The notes: generated by a model from the sequence alone, not told the origin. A stretch of 64,000 nt of DNA from Saccopteryx bilineata (GCF_036850765.1 NC_089495.1:208556347-208620346), one strand, 5' to 3'; counted from the stretch's first letter, positions 11,049-22,549 are shown. Program-made: numbers and translations.

Positions 11049-11427
11049 ATATATATATTTATTTATTTTTCTCCCCCAAAGTGAGGAGCAGGGGGCAGCA
11101 GGCAGATAGACTCCTGCATGCGCCCAACCGGGATCCACCCGGCATGCCCACCAGGGGGCGATGCTCTGCCCATCTGGGGTGTTGCTCTGTTGCAACCAGA
11201 GCCACTCTAGAGCCTGAGGTGGAGGCCATGGAGCCATCCTCAGTGCCCAGGCCAACTTTGCTCAATGGAGCTTTGGCTGTGGGAGAGGAAGAGAGAGAGA
11301 GAAAGGAGAGGGGGAAGGGTGGAGAGGCAGATGGGCACTTCTCCTGTGTGCCCTGGCCAGGAATCGAACCCGGGACTTCCACATGGTGGGCCGATGCTCT
11401 ACCACTGAGCCAACTGGTCAGGGCCCT
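11049..11427 (-). mobile_element. tRNA-derived bat SINE (GCCCTGGCC family)
   Basis: Minus-strand copy: degenerate A/T-rich tail at the left, body CCAGAGCCACTCTAG and CAATGGAGCTTTGGCTG, and tRNA-like head with box B (GGAATCGAACCC on this strand) at the right. A 15-bp duplication with one mismatch flanks it (ATTTACCAGGGTGCC at 11034-11048, ATTTACCTGGGTGCC at 11428-11442). The eroded tail suggests one of the older copies here. Confidence 0.95.
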
Positions 11428-11442
11428 ATTTACCTGGGTGCC

Positions 11443-12139
11443 CTATATTATTTTAGGCAACCCTAATCCATTCTGAATGTGCATTGTGAGATAATTTGGG
11501 CATGACCTCTGGAACCTAGGAAGGTGACAGGGAGTGACAAGGAGCAGCTACTGAGGGTGTCCTGGCGGAGGGGACGGGTTCGGGGTGCTGCCCCAGACTA
11601 CCTGAGCCCGTTCTCCCTGCCTTGCTGTCTCCTCACCCACCTCCCCTCACTGCAGTCTGTGAAAATACCACCCAGCCTCCTGGTAATTCGTGGGAAGCGT
11701 GGAACCCATTCTTCTGATGAGCTTTCAATTAGTCTGTGTCTAATTTTCAAATGCTCATGAATAAATGATTAACTCAGATCAGAACAGAATCAAAGACCTC
11801 GCCACTTCCGAGCAGAACGGCTTAGAGATGACTTCATCGACAGTTCTGCCAGCGCACCCCCTGCTCCCCCCTCCCCACCGCCTTCCTCAGCTCAGGAGCA
11901 CGGGCCTTCCTCTGCCAGACACAGCCCGGGTTCTCTGATCTCTCGGTGTTGTTTCTATTATTATCCGAACCGTGCAAACCAGGAGGCTGGTGGCCAGCCA
12001 GAGGCCCCGCAGCTTGGCTGGAAAGAGGAGGGGCCGGGAGGACTCCGCCCGGCCCCGCTTCTGGCCGGGTTCATAGTTCTCTGCTCCATTCATGGTCCCT
12101 ATGTTTCTTCAAGAGCAATGTCCTTTCTCTGAGGATGGA
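11443..12139. other. unique intergenic sequence
   Basis: No gene, repeat family or regulatory motif recognised. Composition shifts from AT-rich at 11443-11510 to GC-rich at 11800-12070. Confidence 0.5.
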
Positions 12140-12545
12140 AAAGTGACCTTGTGTCCACTAGCCCTGATAGCCCTCACAGAGCCTCTTGGCTGGAGTTGTG
12201 GATTAGAGTCCTTGCAGAGGTAACTAAGTTAAGGATGGCATTATCCTGGACTTAGGGCCAGGTCATCAGTCCAAGGACGGGTGCTCTTATAAGAGAAAGG
12301 AGAGGGAGATTTGAGACGCAGACAGAGAGGGAAGATGGCCGTGTGGAGGGGAAGGCAGAGAAGGGAGTGATGCTTCTTCAAGCCAAGAAACAGCAGGGAT
12401 TGCTGTTGCCATCAGCACCAGAAAGGAGTCAAGGAATGGGTCTCCCTCAGAGCCTCCAGAGGAGGCAACCCTCCCGGCACCGTGAGCTTGGACTTCTGGG
12501 CCCCAGTTCAGTGAGACGATAAGTGTCTGCCGCTTTCACTGGTCA
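12140..12545 (+). mobile_element. MLT1-type (MaLR) LTR remnant
   Basis: Plus-strand match to the order of MLT1 LTR landmarks: GTCCTTGCAGAGGTAACTAA, GTGCTCTTATAAGAGAAAGG (TATA-like), GGAGTGATGCTTCTTCAAGC, AGCTTGGACTTCTGGGCCCC and AGTGAGACGATAAGTG near the 3' end. Non-coding and old. It abuts the 75-bp minisatellite. Family name from memory of the consensus. Confidence 0.65.
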
Positions 12546-12610
12546 CCGCAGCCCCAGGACACGCACGCAGGTGTGCCTGAATGCGGATGCTGTCTAGTTC
12601 CTGGTGTGAG

Positions 12611-13897
12611 CGGCTCGGCTGCCCCGCCCCACAGCTGGGACCCCCACGCTGCGCTCCGCCTCACAGAGTACAGCGCTCTCCCCTCCAGCTCGGCTGCCCC
12701 GCCCCACAGCTGGGACCCCCACGCTGCGCTCCGCCTCACAGAGTACAGCGCTCTCCCCTCCAGCTCGGCTGCCCCGCCCCACAGCTGGGACCCCCACGCT
12801 GCGCTCCGCCTCACAGAGCACAGCGCTCTACCCTCCAGCTCGGCTGCCCCGCCCCACACCCGAGACCCCCACGCTGCGCTCCGCCTCACAGAGTACAGCG
12901 CTCTCCCCTCCAGCTCGGCTGCCCCGCCCCACACCCGGGACCCCCACGCTGCGCTCCGCCCCACAGAGCACAGGGCTCTCTCCTCCAGCTCAGCTGCCCC
13001 GCCCCACACCTGGGACCCCCACGCTGCGCCCCGCCCCACAGAGCACAGGGCTCTCCCCTCTCCAGCTCAGCTGCCCCGCCCCACACCTGGGACCCCCACG
13101 CTGCGCTCCGCCCCACAGAGCACAGGGCTCTCCCCTCCAGCTCAGCTGCCCCGCCCCACACCCGAGACCCCCACGCTGCGCTCCGCCCCACAGAGCACAG
13201 GGCTCCCCCTCCAGCTCAGCTGCCCCGCCCCACACCTGGGACCCCCACGCTGCGCTCCGCCCCACAGAGCACAGGGCTCTCTCCCTTCCAGCTCAGCTGC
13301 CCCGCCCCACACCTGGGACCCCCACGCTGCGCTCCGCCCCACAGAGCACAGGGCTCTCCCCTCTCCAGCTCGGCTGCCCCGCCCCACACCTGGGACCCCC
13401 ACGCTGCGCCCCGCCCCACAGAGCACAGGGCTCTCCCCTCCAGCTCAGCTGCCCCGCCCCACACCTGGGACCCCCACGCTGCGCTCCGCCCCACAGAGCA
13501 CAGGGCTCTCTCCCTTCCAGCTCAGCTGCCCCGCCCCACACCTGGGACCCCCACGCTGCGCTCCGCCCCACAGAGCACAGGGCTCTCCCCTCTCCAGCTC
13601 GGCTGCCCCGCCCCACACCTGGGACCCCCACGCTGCGCTCGCCCCACAGAGCACAGCTCTCTCCCCTCCAGCTCAGCTGCCCCGCCCCACACCTGGGACC
13701 CCCACGCTGCCCCGCGCCCCACAGAGCACAGGGCTCTCTCCTCCAGCTCGGCTGCCCCGCCCCACACCTGGGACCCCCACGCTGCGCTCCGCCCCACAGA
13801 GCACAGGGCTCTCTCCTCCAGCTCGGCTGCCCCGCCCCACACCTGGGACCCCCACGCTGCGCTCCGCCCCACAGAGCACAGGGCTCTCCTCTCCCCG
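12611..13897. repeat. 75-bp minisatellite, about 17 copies
   Basis: Units carry CTGCCCCGCCCCACACCTGG and ACCCCCACGCTGCGCTCCGC followed by CACAGAGCACAGGGCTCTCC. Most units are 73-78 bp, the variation being in the CT-rich joint before AGCTCGG/AGCTCAG. The first four copies use CACAGCTGGGAC or TACAGCGCTC variants, while later ones are homogenised to CACACCTGGGAC. Because the period is about a multiple of three, the array is open in several frames on both strands (up to about 480 codons), which is not evidence of coding. Confidence 0.97.
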
Positions 13898-16811
13898 TTC
13901 TTATGTGGAGCCGTGAATGCTGATTTGTGGCTGGTGCGGGTGGTGCTGGAGAAAGACAGATTGTGCCCGCGGTTCCCCTACTGGGGTCTTCAGAGGGAAG
14001 TTCAGAGTAACGTGGACTCTATGTGCTTTTCTTAGTCAGGGATTCAAAATGACAGTTTTTATAACTTGAACCACGAAAGCACTTAAATCAAGTGCAGTGA
14101 GCCGGTCAGCCACTTCCATACGCGGCCCCTGAGACGGGGACGCACACGAGTGTTTGCCAGATGAGAAATCACTTGCTAAGTACGGAGCTTGCTGAGTTTA
14201 AATCAAAGCCTGGCGCCCCTGGTTCCAGCAGACGTTTTAGACGTATCGCTGCCCCTGCCTTCCTTTGTGCAGACGCCCCTGGACCCGGCTGCCGCGGAAC
14301 TGAACTTGGCCGGCTCGCTCCTCCCTTTGGGGCGACTGGGCGGGCTCACCCCCAGCCCTGGCCTAAATACTGTGAAGATAAACACTGTCATCTGTCAGCC
14401 AGCCAGTTCCCAACAGTTCTTTCCTCTGTTAGCTGGTGAGAAAGCAGGTCTCAGACTGTGGGGCTCTGCTTAGCTACCTGTCAAACAAAGGTTTTTCTGC
14501 AGAGCCGGATACATTCTCGCTCCTTCCCCCACCCCCACCCCCGACCTCACAAAATGCCAGATGAACCCCAGCGTCCCCACCAGAGCCGTTGCCCTGGGAA
14601 AAAACATTGCAGGGGCTTTGCTTAAGATCAACTTTAAAGACCTCAAATAGGGTGACAGTAAGCTCAGCGGGAAGCCAGCCAGTCAGCCCAGGGCCCTTTG
14701 GGCTTATCTGTAATTTGCAAATGTGAGCACAGAGAAGGAAGGGCGATGAGAGGAGAGAGAAGGGGCATCGGTGGCACAGCACACGTCTTCCCTGCTCTCA
14801 GTGCGGAGAAGTGTTCTGATTGGCTGAGCCCCGTGTGCCCAGGGGTGTAGACGAGCGAAGAAACTCTGGTGCCCGGGGAACCAAGGCAGGGAGACGAACA
14901 GATTAGAATGATATCCGCAGACGTCTACTCCACCTGCGGTCAGACAGACGGCCGCCTGGCCTCCCACCGTTGGCAGTCACCTTCTCTAGAAGGCTCCTCA
15001 TGTCCCCGGCTCTCTCTGTCGTCAATGTGGGTTAAGACCATTCCCCTAATTCCTCAAAAGGGGATTAAAACCAAGCTGTTCTAACCTTTCTCAAAACTTT
15101 ATTGAAAGCTTGAAGGGGTGGAAAGGCGTTGAGAGGCCATGATTTCAAGCCAAGCTGCACCTGGGCAGTGGGTCCCTCCGAGATGTGCATCTCCTTTACC
15201 CCCCTCTGGACGCCCTGTTCTGCAGCCCGTCCACCAGCCCCAGGACCCCACCTCCTTCCTGCCCGCTGTTCACACAGAAGTATGTTGGAAACAACAGAAG
15301 GAGAACTCCGCGCACACACACACACTCACACACACACACACGCATACACGCACACACAGACACGCTCACTCCTGGGCTCACCTCCCAGGACACATCACCC
15401 ACTCGGAGGGAGATTTCACCCACAGCAGGACACCCCTCCCACAGTTGTGTGGGAGATTTCACTTGTCCATGTTTAAAATCTCTCCAGTTCCAGGTGGGGT
15501 TTCAACCTCCCCTTTGCTAAACCAAGGGCTCATTGAAATGCTTTGGGTTTTTTGGGGGTTTTTTTTTTTTTTTTGCTTTTCTGAAATTAAAGAGCAGTCT
15601 TCCCTCCCAAAGATAGTTGAGAAAATTGCTGGGAGCTTTCAAGTAGCAGTGTGTTCCTGTTTCCACCCATCAAGTATTCACAAAGACAGGGGGTCTCGAT
15701 CCAGAGCATCCCAGTTTATACAGGGGTACCTTAAAATCAGAGCGCATGATTGTAAAAATCTGTCTCCTGCTGGGGAAAATTGGGCTGCCACGTGTCCGGG
15801 GGAACATTCTAGAAAGGCATCTCAATTTTCCCTCCCGGTGGAGAGTCATAGCCGGACCTCTGGGGCCGACAGGTCGGGGGGCTCTGTCGATTTGGGAAAA
15901 GGCACTATCTCTGCTTCCACCCACGTCTGGAGTGTGTTATAATCAATCCTTCCCAGGGTCCATTCTCACTTTTTTCAGAAAAGAAAAAAGAGGTTTTTAG
16001 TAGATGCACTCTCTCTGCCCCCCCCCCCCCGCCAGCCGAGTCTCCAAGAGGTCCAAATGGCCGAGGACACTGGTTCTGCGGTCCTGCAGGGCCCCCGAGC
16101 CGGGGGTGGGGGGCATTGTGCTCAACAGGGCTGTAATTGGCACCTTCGAGTTCTGAGGATGCGGCTGCTCCATTATCAGCTATTGTTATAAACATTTGAT
16201 GGTTTTAGAGAAAACACATTTTTTTTTCCTTTTTTTTTTTTTTTTTTACGCGCCTCTGCTCCACAGTCTCATTGTCTCCTTTATCTGGGGAATGTTTACC
16301 GCTGCATTGGGAACTCCCTGGTTTCTGTGAGGAAACGGGTTGAGATCAATACGGGCATTAAGTATGGATCCAAGAGGCAGGGCGATGGGGGCGGGGGGGC
16401 GGCCAGCAGCTGCCATCTCTGTGCCAAGCTGGGCTAGAAATCCAGAGATGGGGGGACAGCCTCTGGGGTGTGAAGGTCAGGGTCACCTCACTGGCGGGTG
16501 AGTGACTCACACCCGGGCCCGCTGACCCCAGATGTTGGAAACATCGGTTAGAAACCAAACATAAAAACTAATCAGGGTTTTTATTCTCTTTTTTCCTCTG
16601 TCCCTACATTCTCTCGTGATGTTATTATGCATGAGGAGAAGGAACCCACACTGAAAAGTGGGTAGACATCCCCTCTGTGGCCAGGGCAAGAGGTCACGAG
16701 ACCTCCGCCCGACCTGTCCCTACAGCAGAGGCAGCGTCGAACGTGTCCACTGGGGAGTCACGCAGGTCGGACGCCTCGCGCTCTGGCCTGCGTCGGTCCT
16801 GCAGGCGCCGG
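13898..16811. other. unique intergenic sequence with short simple repeats
   Basis: No gene recognised. A short CA-rich microsatellite lies at 15311-15366. T-runs lie near 15557-15576 and 16219-16248, and a C-run near 16019-16030. AT-richer patches lie at 14040-14110, 15060-15110 and 16140-16260. The open frames match no family I know. Confidence 0.5.
15311..15366. repeat. (CA)n-type microsatellite
   Basis: Interrupted CACACA tract with TCACA and GCATA interruptions. Confidence 0.9.
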
Positions 16812-17329
16812 TTAGACCCGGGCGTTGTGTGGGGCGGCCTGGCGGTCGGAGCCCTGCTGGGGTCAGAGGTAGACCCGGGCGTTGTGTGGGGCGGCCTGGC
16901 GGTCGGAGCCCTGCTGGGGTCAGAGGTAGACCCGGGCGTTGTGTGGGGCGGCCTGGCGGTCGGAGCCCTGCTGGGGTCAGAGGTAGACCCGAGCGTTGTG
17001 TGGGGCGGCCTGGCGGTCGGAGCCCTGCTGGGGTCAGAGGTAGACCCGGGCGTTGTGTGGGGCGGCCTGGCGGTCGGAGCCCTGCTGGGGTCAGAGGTAG
17101 ACCCGGGCGTTGTGTGGGGCGGCCTGGCGGTCGGAGCCCTGCTGGGGTCAGAGGTAGACCCGGGCGTTGTGTGGGGCGGCCTGGCGGTCGGAGCCCTGCT
17201 GGGGTCGCCGGTTAGACCCGGGCGTTGTGTGGGGCGGCCTGGCGGTCAGAGCCCTGCTGGGGTCAGAGGTAGACCCGGGCGTTGTGTGGGGCGGCCTGGC
17301 GGTCGGAGCCCTGCTGGGGTCAGAGGCCT
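16812..17329. repeat. 57-bp minisatellite, 9 copies
   Basis: Each unit begins TAGACCCGGGCGTTGTGTGG and contains CCTGGCGGTCGGAGCCCTGC. Seven units are nearly identical; the eighth boundary carries TCGCCGGTTAGACC, the same junction as the array start, which suggests a block duplication. A 57-bp period equals 19 codons, so repeated 19-residue frames appear without implying a protein. Confidence 0.97.
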
Positions 17330-17629
17330 CATCCCCACAGCCTTCTGCTGATTTCCTCGGTGCCTTGCACCGTCTGTGGGCGCTCGGAGAACAATCCCAG
17401 GTGACCGTCGGAGCTGGCGGGCGCCCTTTCTCTCAGGATGCTGCTGGTGCTTGTGCACGTGACCCCTGCCGATGGCCGCAGCTCGCCCGTTAGCGCTAAC
17501 GAGACGCACCGCGGGAGTGAGTTACTCGGAATCCCTCTTTGTCCACCTGTCATCCACTGGCCGGGCCCTGCCTCCAGCCGGAACTCGGGGTCTGACGGAC
17601 CGATGCCGGACGCGGTCTCACTCCTTGCT

Positions 17630-17790
17630 CAGGCTTCATGCACTGTGTGGCCTGGGCGAGTTTCTCAACCTCTCTGAGCCCAGGCCCACCTTCACAAAGT
17701 GAGCGAGTCACCTTAGCTCTGCCCTGCCGCGCTGTCGTGAAATTACGTGCCCGTGTTTAATCCTGCCAGCGTGGTCCTTGTCAGTATCGT
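17630..17790 (+). mobile_element. MIR SINE fragment
   Basis: CACTGTGTGGCCTGGGCGAG then TTTCTCAACCTCTCTGAGCC is the core of the ancient mammalian MIR element, plus orientation. Diverged and without visible ends. Confidence 0.65.
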
Positions 17791-17845
17791 CATCTTTGTG
17801 CCCACAGTCAGAGTCCAGCAGATACGGGCTGGGCCCGCGGTGATG

Positions 17846-18102
17846 CTCCTGTCCTCATGGGCCACCCTCACCAGCTCACGTGAGCCCCCTGCCTGAGCCG
17901 CCTGCAAGGGCTCGCTGTAGCCCGGACCTGGCTCAGCCCAGCTCGTGCCCACCCTGAACGCCCTGAGTCTCCTGTCCTCATGGGCTGCCCCGTCGCCCTC
18001 CACAGCTCACGTGGGCCCCCTGCCTGAGCCGCCTGCAAGGGCTCGCTGTGGCCCAGACCTGGCTAAGCCCAGCTCGCGCCCACCCTGAACGCCCTGAGGT
18101 CT
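17846..18102. repeat. tandem duplication, unit about 123-133 bp, 2 copies
   Basis: Two adjacent copies start CTCCTGTCCTCATGGGC (17846 and 17969) and end CCCACCCTGAACGCCCTGAG. The second has a short insertion after CATGGGCTGCCC. Confidence 0.9.
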
Positions 18103-18954
18103 CCTCCCTCGCAGTCCCCGGCAGTCTTGTTCTGTCTTCTGACCTTACTGGGCTCTCTGTTCTTCCTGATTCACACGTACCTGCTCCACACTCCTGCCCC
18201 TCCCACCTGCCCTAGCTCACAAGGGTCTGTGTGTCTGGGGGTGGGGGCTCTCCATTGCAGAGTGCCTATGTCTGGCCATCACGTCCTTGAACCCGTCTGA
18301 GAAGCCCTGGATGCCTTCAGTGATGGCACTAACACGTCCCGCCCTTCTCTTCCTCCCTGGCCTGCCCGCCCTCTCTGCGCTCTCCAGCCCCAGGGCCGGT
18401 GCCTACCTGCAATCCCCTCCCCTCCAGGAAGACATGGTGATTTCAGCAAGAGCAGGAGGCTCTGCTCCTGGCTCCTTGACCCCCCAGTCTGAGCATCTTT
18501 GACCAGTGTCTCCCCGAACCACTCACCCAGAGAGACCCCCTTATCCACTTCTGTCATCTCCCTGCTGGCACCAGTTGGTCCCACAGAGAGTGTGACCTCT
18601 TTAAGGAGTGGAAAACTGTTAGAAGGCTGTGTATGAAAAGGGGCCGTTTGTACTCCGTGGAGGGCCTTTGGGCTCCTGTCCGAGGTGCTGAACCCGTAGA
18701 ACCACAGTGAAATCTGTTTGGAGAGGACCTCCTTGAGATGGACAGGTCAACACTGGGCACCACGTGAAGAGTTAAAAGGGAAAGGTGCTATCCATTTTCC
18801 ATTTTTAGCCATGAAATTTGCAGCTTATGAGAAGTATTATTTTAACCTTTACATTTCTCTTTACATTACTTTCTTGAGACAAAATTAAAACTTGAAAATT
18901 GATACCTGACATCAAAAGCCCAGCATGCTAAAGGGAACAAGCCATGAAAAATAA
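18103..18954. other. unique intergenic sequence
   Basis: GC-rich to about 18700, then AT-rich. No gene or repeat family recognised. Confidence 0.45.

Positions 18955-18999
<45 letters not shown>
18955..18999. repeat. (TG)n microsatellite
   Basis: An uninterrupted GT run of about 44 bp, likely polymorphic. Confidence 0.97.
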
Positions 19000-19000
<1 letters not shown>

Positions 19001-19628
19001 AGAAGTGGTGGCCTTTGAAGGCATTGGAAATGGAAATGTACCAGGAAGAGCCTGAATTGTCGATGAAGACACACGTCAGAGGAACAAGGACGTTAGGACC
19101 CCTGTAATTAACACCTGAAGAGGTTTCCAGAAGATAATCGGGACAGTCTACAATGGTGCATCGCAGTCAGCTAGCCTGTATTTCCTTCCTAGTCACACAC
19201 TGTGGGTTTTCCGGTACCTGCAAGGCTAATGAAAGATCACGCGTCAGCTCAGCCCCCCTGGCTTAGCCCACCTGATCCTGGGGCTGATCACCCATGGGGG
19301 CAGAAGCTTCTTGTTCGACCCTCATTGAAGCCCGAAGACAGAACCTTGCGTATCTCTTTTCTGGTTATAAGAAAAGTCTCCGTAAATGAGCCATGAGTGT
19401 AAAATATATACATAAACTAGATATTGTATTTCTGGTTATAAGAAAAGTCTCTGTAAATGAGCCGTGAGTGTAAAATACATAAAGTAGGTAGTTATTGTAT
19501 TGGGGGAAAATAGATCCATCAAGGCAAAAGGTAGATCAGATAATCTGAAATAACGACGACAGTAACCGTGACGGAACAGGGAGGATGCTGGTGTTGATTC
19601 CGTGCTTTCACATCAGGCGCTGAAGCCG
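19000..19628. other. unique sequence with a tandem duplication at 19361-19500
   Basis: Two diverged copies of about 72 bp start TTTCTGGTTATAAGAAAAGT or its near match and run through GTAAATGAGCCATGAGTGTA and ATTGTATT. Otherwise nothing recognised. Confidence 0.6.
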
Positions 19629-19954
19629 TTCCCTCCTTCCTTCCTTCCTTCCTTCCTTCCTTCCTTCCTTCCTTCCTTCCTTCCTTCTTTCTTTCCTTCT
19701 TTCTTTCCTTCCTCCCTCCCTCCCTCCCTCCCTCCCTCCCTCCCTCCCTTCCTTCCTTCCTTCTTTCTTTCCTTCTTTCTTTCCTTCCTTCCTTCCTTCC
19801 TTCCTTCCTTCCTTCCTTCCTTCCTTCCTTCCCTCCCTCCCTCCCTCCCTCCCTCCCTCCCTCCCTTCCTTCCTTCCTTCTTTCTTTCCTTCTTTCCTTC
19901 CTTCCTTCCTTCCTTCCTTCCTTCCTTCCTTCCTTCCTTCCTTTCTTTTTTTTT
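19629..19954. repeat. (CCTT/CCCT/CTTT)n pyrimidine tract
   Basis: About 325 bp of pure pyrimidine tetranucleotides in alternating blocks: CCTT, then CTTT/CCTT, then CCCT, each pattern repeated about twice. The repeated block order suggests a segmental duplication within the tract. Long mirror-symmetric homopyrimidine of this kind can form triplex DNA. Confidence 0.97.
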
Positions 19955-20317
19955 GTACAATGAACATGTTAAGTAAGTATTGTTATCTCCATCTTGTCCC
20001 GAGGAAACCGAGGCTGGGAGAGGTCTGTGGTGGCCGTGGGCGTGCGGGCAGGAGCCCGGGAGTCGGGCGGTGGACCCCGTGCTGTGGCCCAGTGCCCGGC
20101 GCACCGTGTGTTTGTACAGGATGGTTCCCGTTCTCTTCCCTCAGCAGCTGCCAGTTTCCATGAGCATCACCGTTAGGAACCATTCACTCACTCATTTCCA
20201 ACCTGTCACCTGGCCAGGGTCCCCGGAGGCAGCGTGGCCTCCGCGCCACAGTCAGGGCCAGCGTCCATCCAGGTGCTTCCACTTCTCCTGTCTTCTCTTC
20301 CTCCAGCCCGAACAGCA
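19955..20317. other. unique sequence, with possible MIR fragment at start
   Basis: TAAGTATTGTTATCTCCATC then GAGGAAACCGAGGCTGGGAG at about 19971-20025 resembles a minus-strand MIR core. The remainder is GC-rich and unrecognised. Confidence 0.4.
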
Positions 20318-20330
20318 CAGACCCTGTCTC

Positions 20331-20697
20331 TCTCTTTTTTGTATTTTTCCGAAGTGAGAAGTGGGAGGCAGAGAGACAGACTCCTGAATACGCCTGACCG
20401 GGATCCACCTGGCATGCCCACTGGGGTGATGCTCTGCCCATCTGGGGCATCACTTTGTTGTAACCAGAGCCATTCTAGCGCCTGAGGCAGAGGCCACAGA
20501 GCCATCCCCAGCGCCCGGGCCAACTTTGCTCCAATGGAGCCTCAGCTGCAGGAGGGGAAGAGAGAGACAGAGAGGAAGGGGAGGGGGAGGGGTGGAGAAG
20601 CAGATGGGCGCTTCTCCTGTGTGCCCTGGCCGGGATTCAAACCCGGGACTCCTGCACGCCAGGCCAATGCTCTGCTGCTGGGCCAGCCAGCCAGACC
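20331..20697 (-). mobile_element. tRNA-derived bat SINE (GCCCTGGCC family)
   Basis: Minus-strand copy with tail (TTTTTTGTATTTTTCCGAAG) at left and degenerate tRNA head at right. A 13-bp perfect duplication CAGACCCTGTCTC flanks it (20318-20330 and 20698-20710). The body carries AAGCAGATGGGCGCTTCTCC. One internal GGTGATGCTCTGCCCA unit. Confidence 0.95.
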
Positions 20698-20710
20698 CAG
20701 ACCCTGTCTC

Positions 20711-21048
20711 AATGCGGCCGGTCTCCCTTCACTGGTTCGTGTCTCAGGACCTCGTGAGTGATGGACTCTTCACGACCCCTTGAGACATTGCCTCTTGTTT
20801 CTGTCACTTCACCCCATCCGTCTTCCACCCGCACCTGTGTTACTGAGACACAGTGGACAGCAGACAGGCCAGCTGGCCACCAGCACCAGTGTGGGCTTCT
20901 GCTCCGAGAGGGACTGCTCGGGGCGGGGCCCCCCCGGCCTGACCCTGCCACATGCCCTCTTAGACGCAGTGCCCTGGGACCTAGACCCCATACAGCCAGC
21001 CTGGACTTATGCTTTGCTGCCCAGCCGGGCAGTCTTCCGGATGCCTGG
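20711..21048. other. unique spacer between two SINEs
   Basis: GC-rich, nothing recognised. Confidence 0.5.
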
Positions 21049-21058
21049 CCTCCTCATT

Positions 21059-21416
21059 ATTTTTCTGAAGCTGGAAAAGGGGAGAGACAGTCAGACAGAC
21101 TCCTGCATGCGCCCGACCGGGATCCACCCGGCACGCCCACCAGGGGGCGACGCTCTGCCCCTCCGAGGCGTCGCTCTGCTGCGACCAGAGCCACTCTAGC
21201 GCCTGGGGCAGAGGCCAAGGAGCCATCCCCAGTGCCCGGGCCATCTTTGCTCCAATGGAGCCTTGGCTGCGGGAGGGGAAGAGAGAGACAGAGAGGAAGG
21301 AGGGGGGAGGTGGAGAAGCAAATGGGCACTTCTCCTATGTGCCCTGGCCGGGAATTGAACCCGGGTCCCCCGCACGCCAGGCCGACGCTCTACCGCTGAG
21401 CCAACCGGCCAGGGCC
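21059..21416 (-). mobile_element. tRNA-derived bat SINE (GCCCTGGCC family)
   Basis: Minus strand. Short tail ATTTTTCTGAAGCTGGAAAA at left, well-kept head ending CCAACCGGCCAGGGC at right. A 10-bp duplication CCTCCTCATT flanks it (21049-21058 and 21417-21426). One GGGCGACGCTCTGCCC unit; AAGCAAATGGG subtype. Confidence 0.93.
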
Positions 21417-21426
21417 CCTCCTCATT

Positions 21427-21702
21427 TTTTCATTTCAGCCCGACCCCTGCTCGTGTGGGCAGGCCCACCCTAGTGCCCACAAGGGTCTTTCCTGTCTGGC
21501 ACCCGAGACTGTCAGCTCTCACTGTAGGATCCGTTCTGTCAGAAAATACAGCTTGGGGTTCAGGGAACTTTTGACACCAGGAGGAGAAAGTGGACAGGCC
21601 AGGAGGCCTTTGCTTTGACAAACAACCTGACAGGTGTCCATGGGCCACACACACAGTGGCTCCTAAACAGAAATGGGAATCAACGTGAGCAGTGGAAGGA
21701 TC
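21427..21702. other. unique spacer
   Basis: No feature recognised. Confidence 0.45.
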
Positions 21703-22549
21703 TCCCCACTGCCCCCGCCCCACTGCCCCCGCCCCACTGCCCCCATCCCACTGCCCCCACCGCACTGCCCCCCATCCCACTGCCCCCCCCGCCCCACTGC
21801 ACCCCCACCCCACTGCACCCTGCCCCACTGCACCCCACCCCACTGCACCCCCACCCCACTGCACCCCGCCCCACTGCACCCCCACCCCACTGAACCCTGC
21901 CCCCTGCCCCACTGCACCCTCACCCCACTGCACCCCCTGCCCCACTGCACCCCCTGCCCCACTGCACCCCCGCCCCACTGCACCCCCCATCCCACTGCCC
22001 CCCGCCCCACTGCACCCCCTGCCCCACTGCACCCCCTTCCCCACTGCCCCCCTGCCCCACTGCACCCCCATCCCACTGCCCCCCGCCCCACTGCACCCTC
22101 ACCCCACTGCCCCACTGCACCCCCTGCCCCACTGCACCCCACCCCACTGCACCCCACCCCACTGAACCCTCACCCCACTGCCCCCTGCCCCACTGCACCC
22201 CCATCCCACTGCCCCCCTGCCCCACTGCACCCCCATCCTACTGCACCCCCGCCCCACTGCACCCCCATCCCACTGCACCCCCTGCCCCACTGCACCCCTT
22301 GCCCCACTGCACCCCGCCCCACTGCACCCTCACCCCACTGCACCTCCACCCCACTGCACCCGCCCCACTGCACCCTGCCCCACTGCACCCTCACCCCACT
22401 GCACCCCCGCCCCACTGCACCCCGCCCCACTGCACCCTCACCCCACTGCCCCCCCGCCCCACTGCACCCCCACCCCACTGCCTCCTGCCCCACTGCACCC
22501 CCGCCCCACTGCCCCCCATCCCGCTGCCCCCCCCGCCCCACTGCCCCCA
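21703..22549. repeat. C-rich CCCCACTGCACC satellite, about 850 bp
   Basis: Irregular 13-18-bp units of the type CCCCACTGCACCCC or CCATCCCACTGCCCCC. The strand is about two-thirds C. The frames give Pro/His-rich or Gly/Val/Trp-rich open readings of up to 354 codons, artefacts of the repeat. The C runs suggest i-motif and quadruplex potential. Confidence 0.96.

Noticed and set aside
12573..14035. Open frames of up to 484 codons through 12.6-14.0 kb
   Set aside because: They run through a 75-bp tandem repeat whose period is divisible by three, so all frames stay open on both strands; no domain or start context supports a gene.
16658..17351. Open frames with 19-residue repeats
   Set aside because: Direct result of a 57-bp minisatellite (19 codons); several frames are equally open.
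19629..19954. Lys/Glu/Arg-rich low-complexity protein
   Set aside because: Translation of a tetranucleotide tract.
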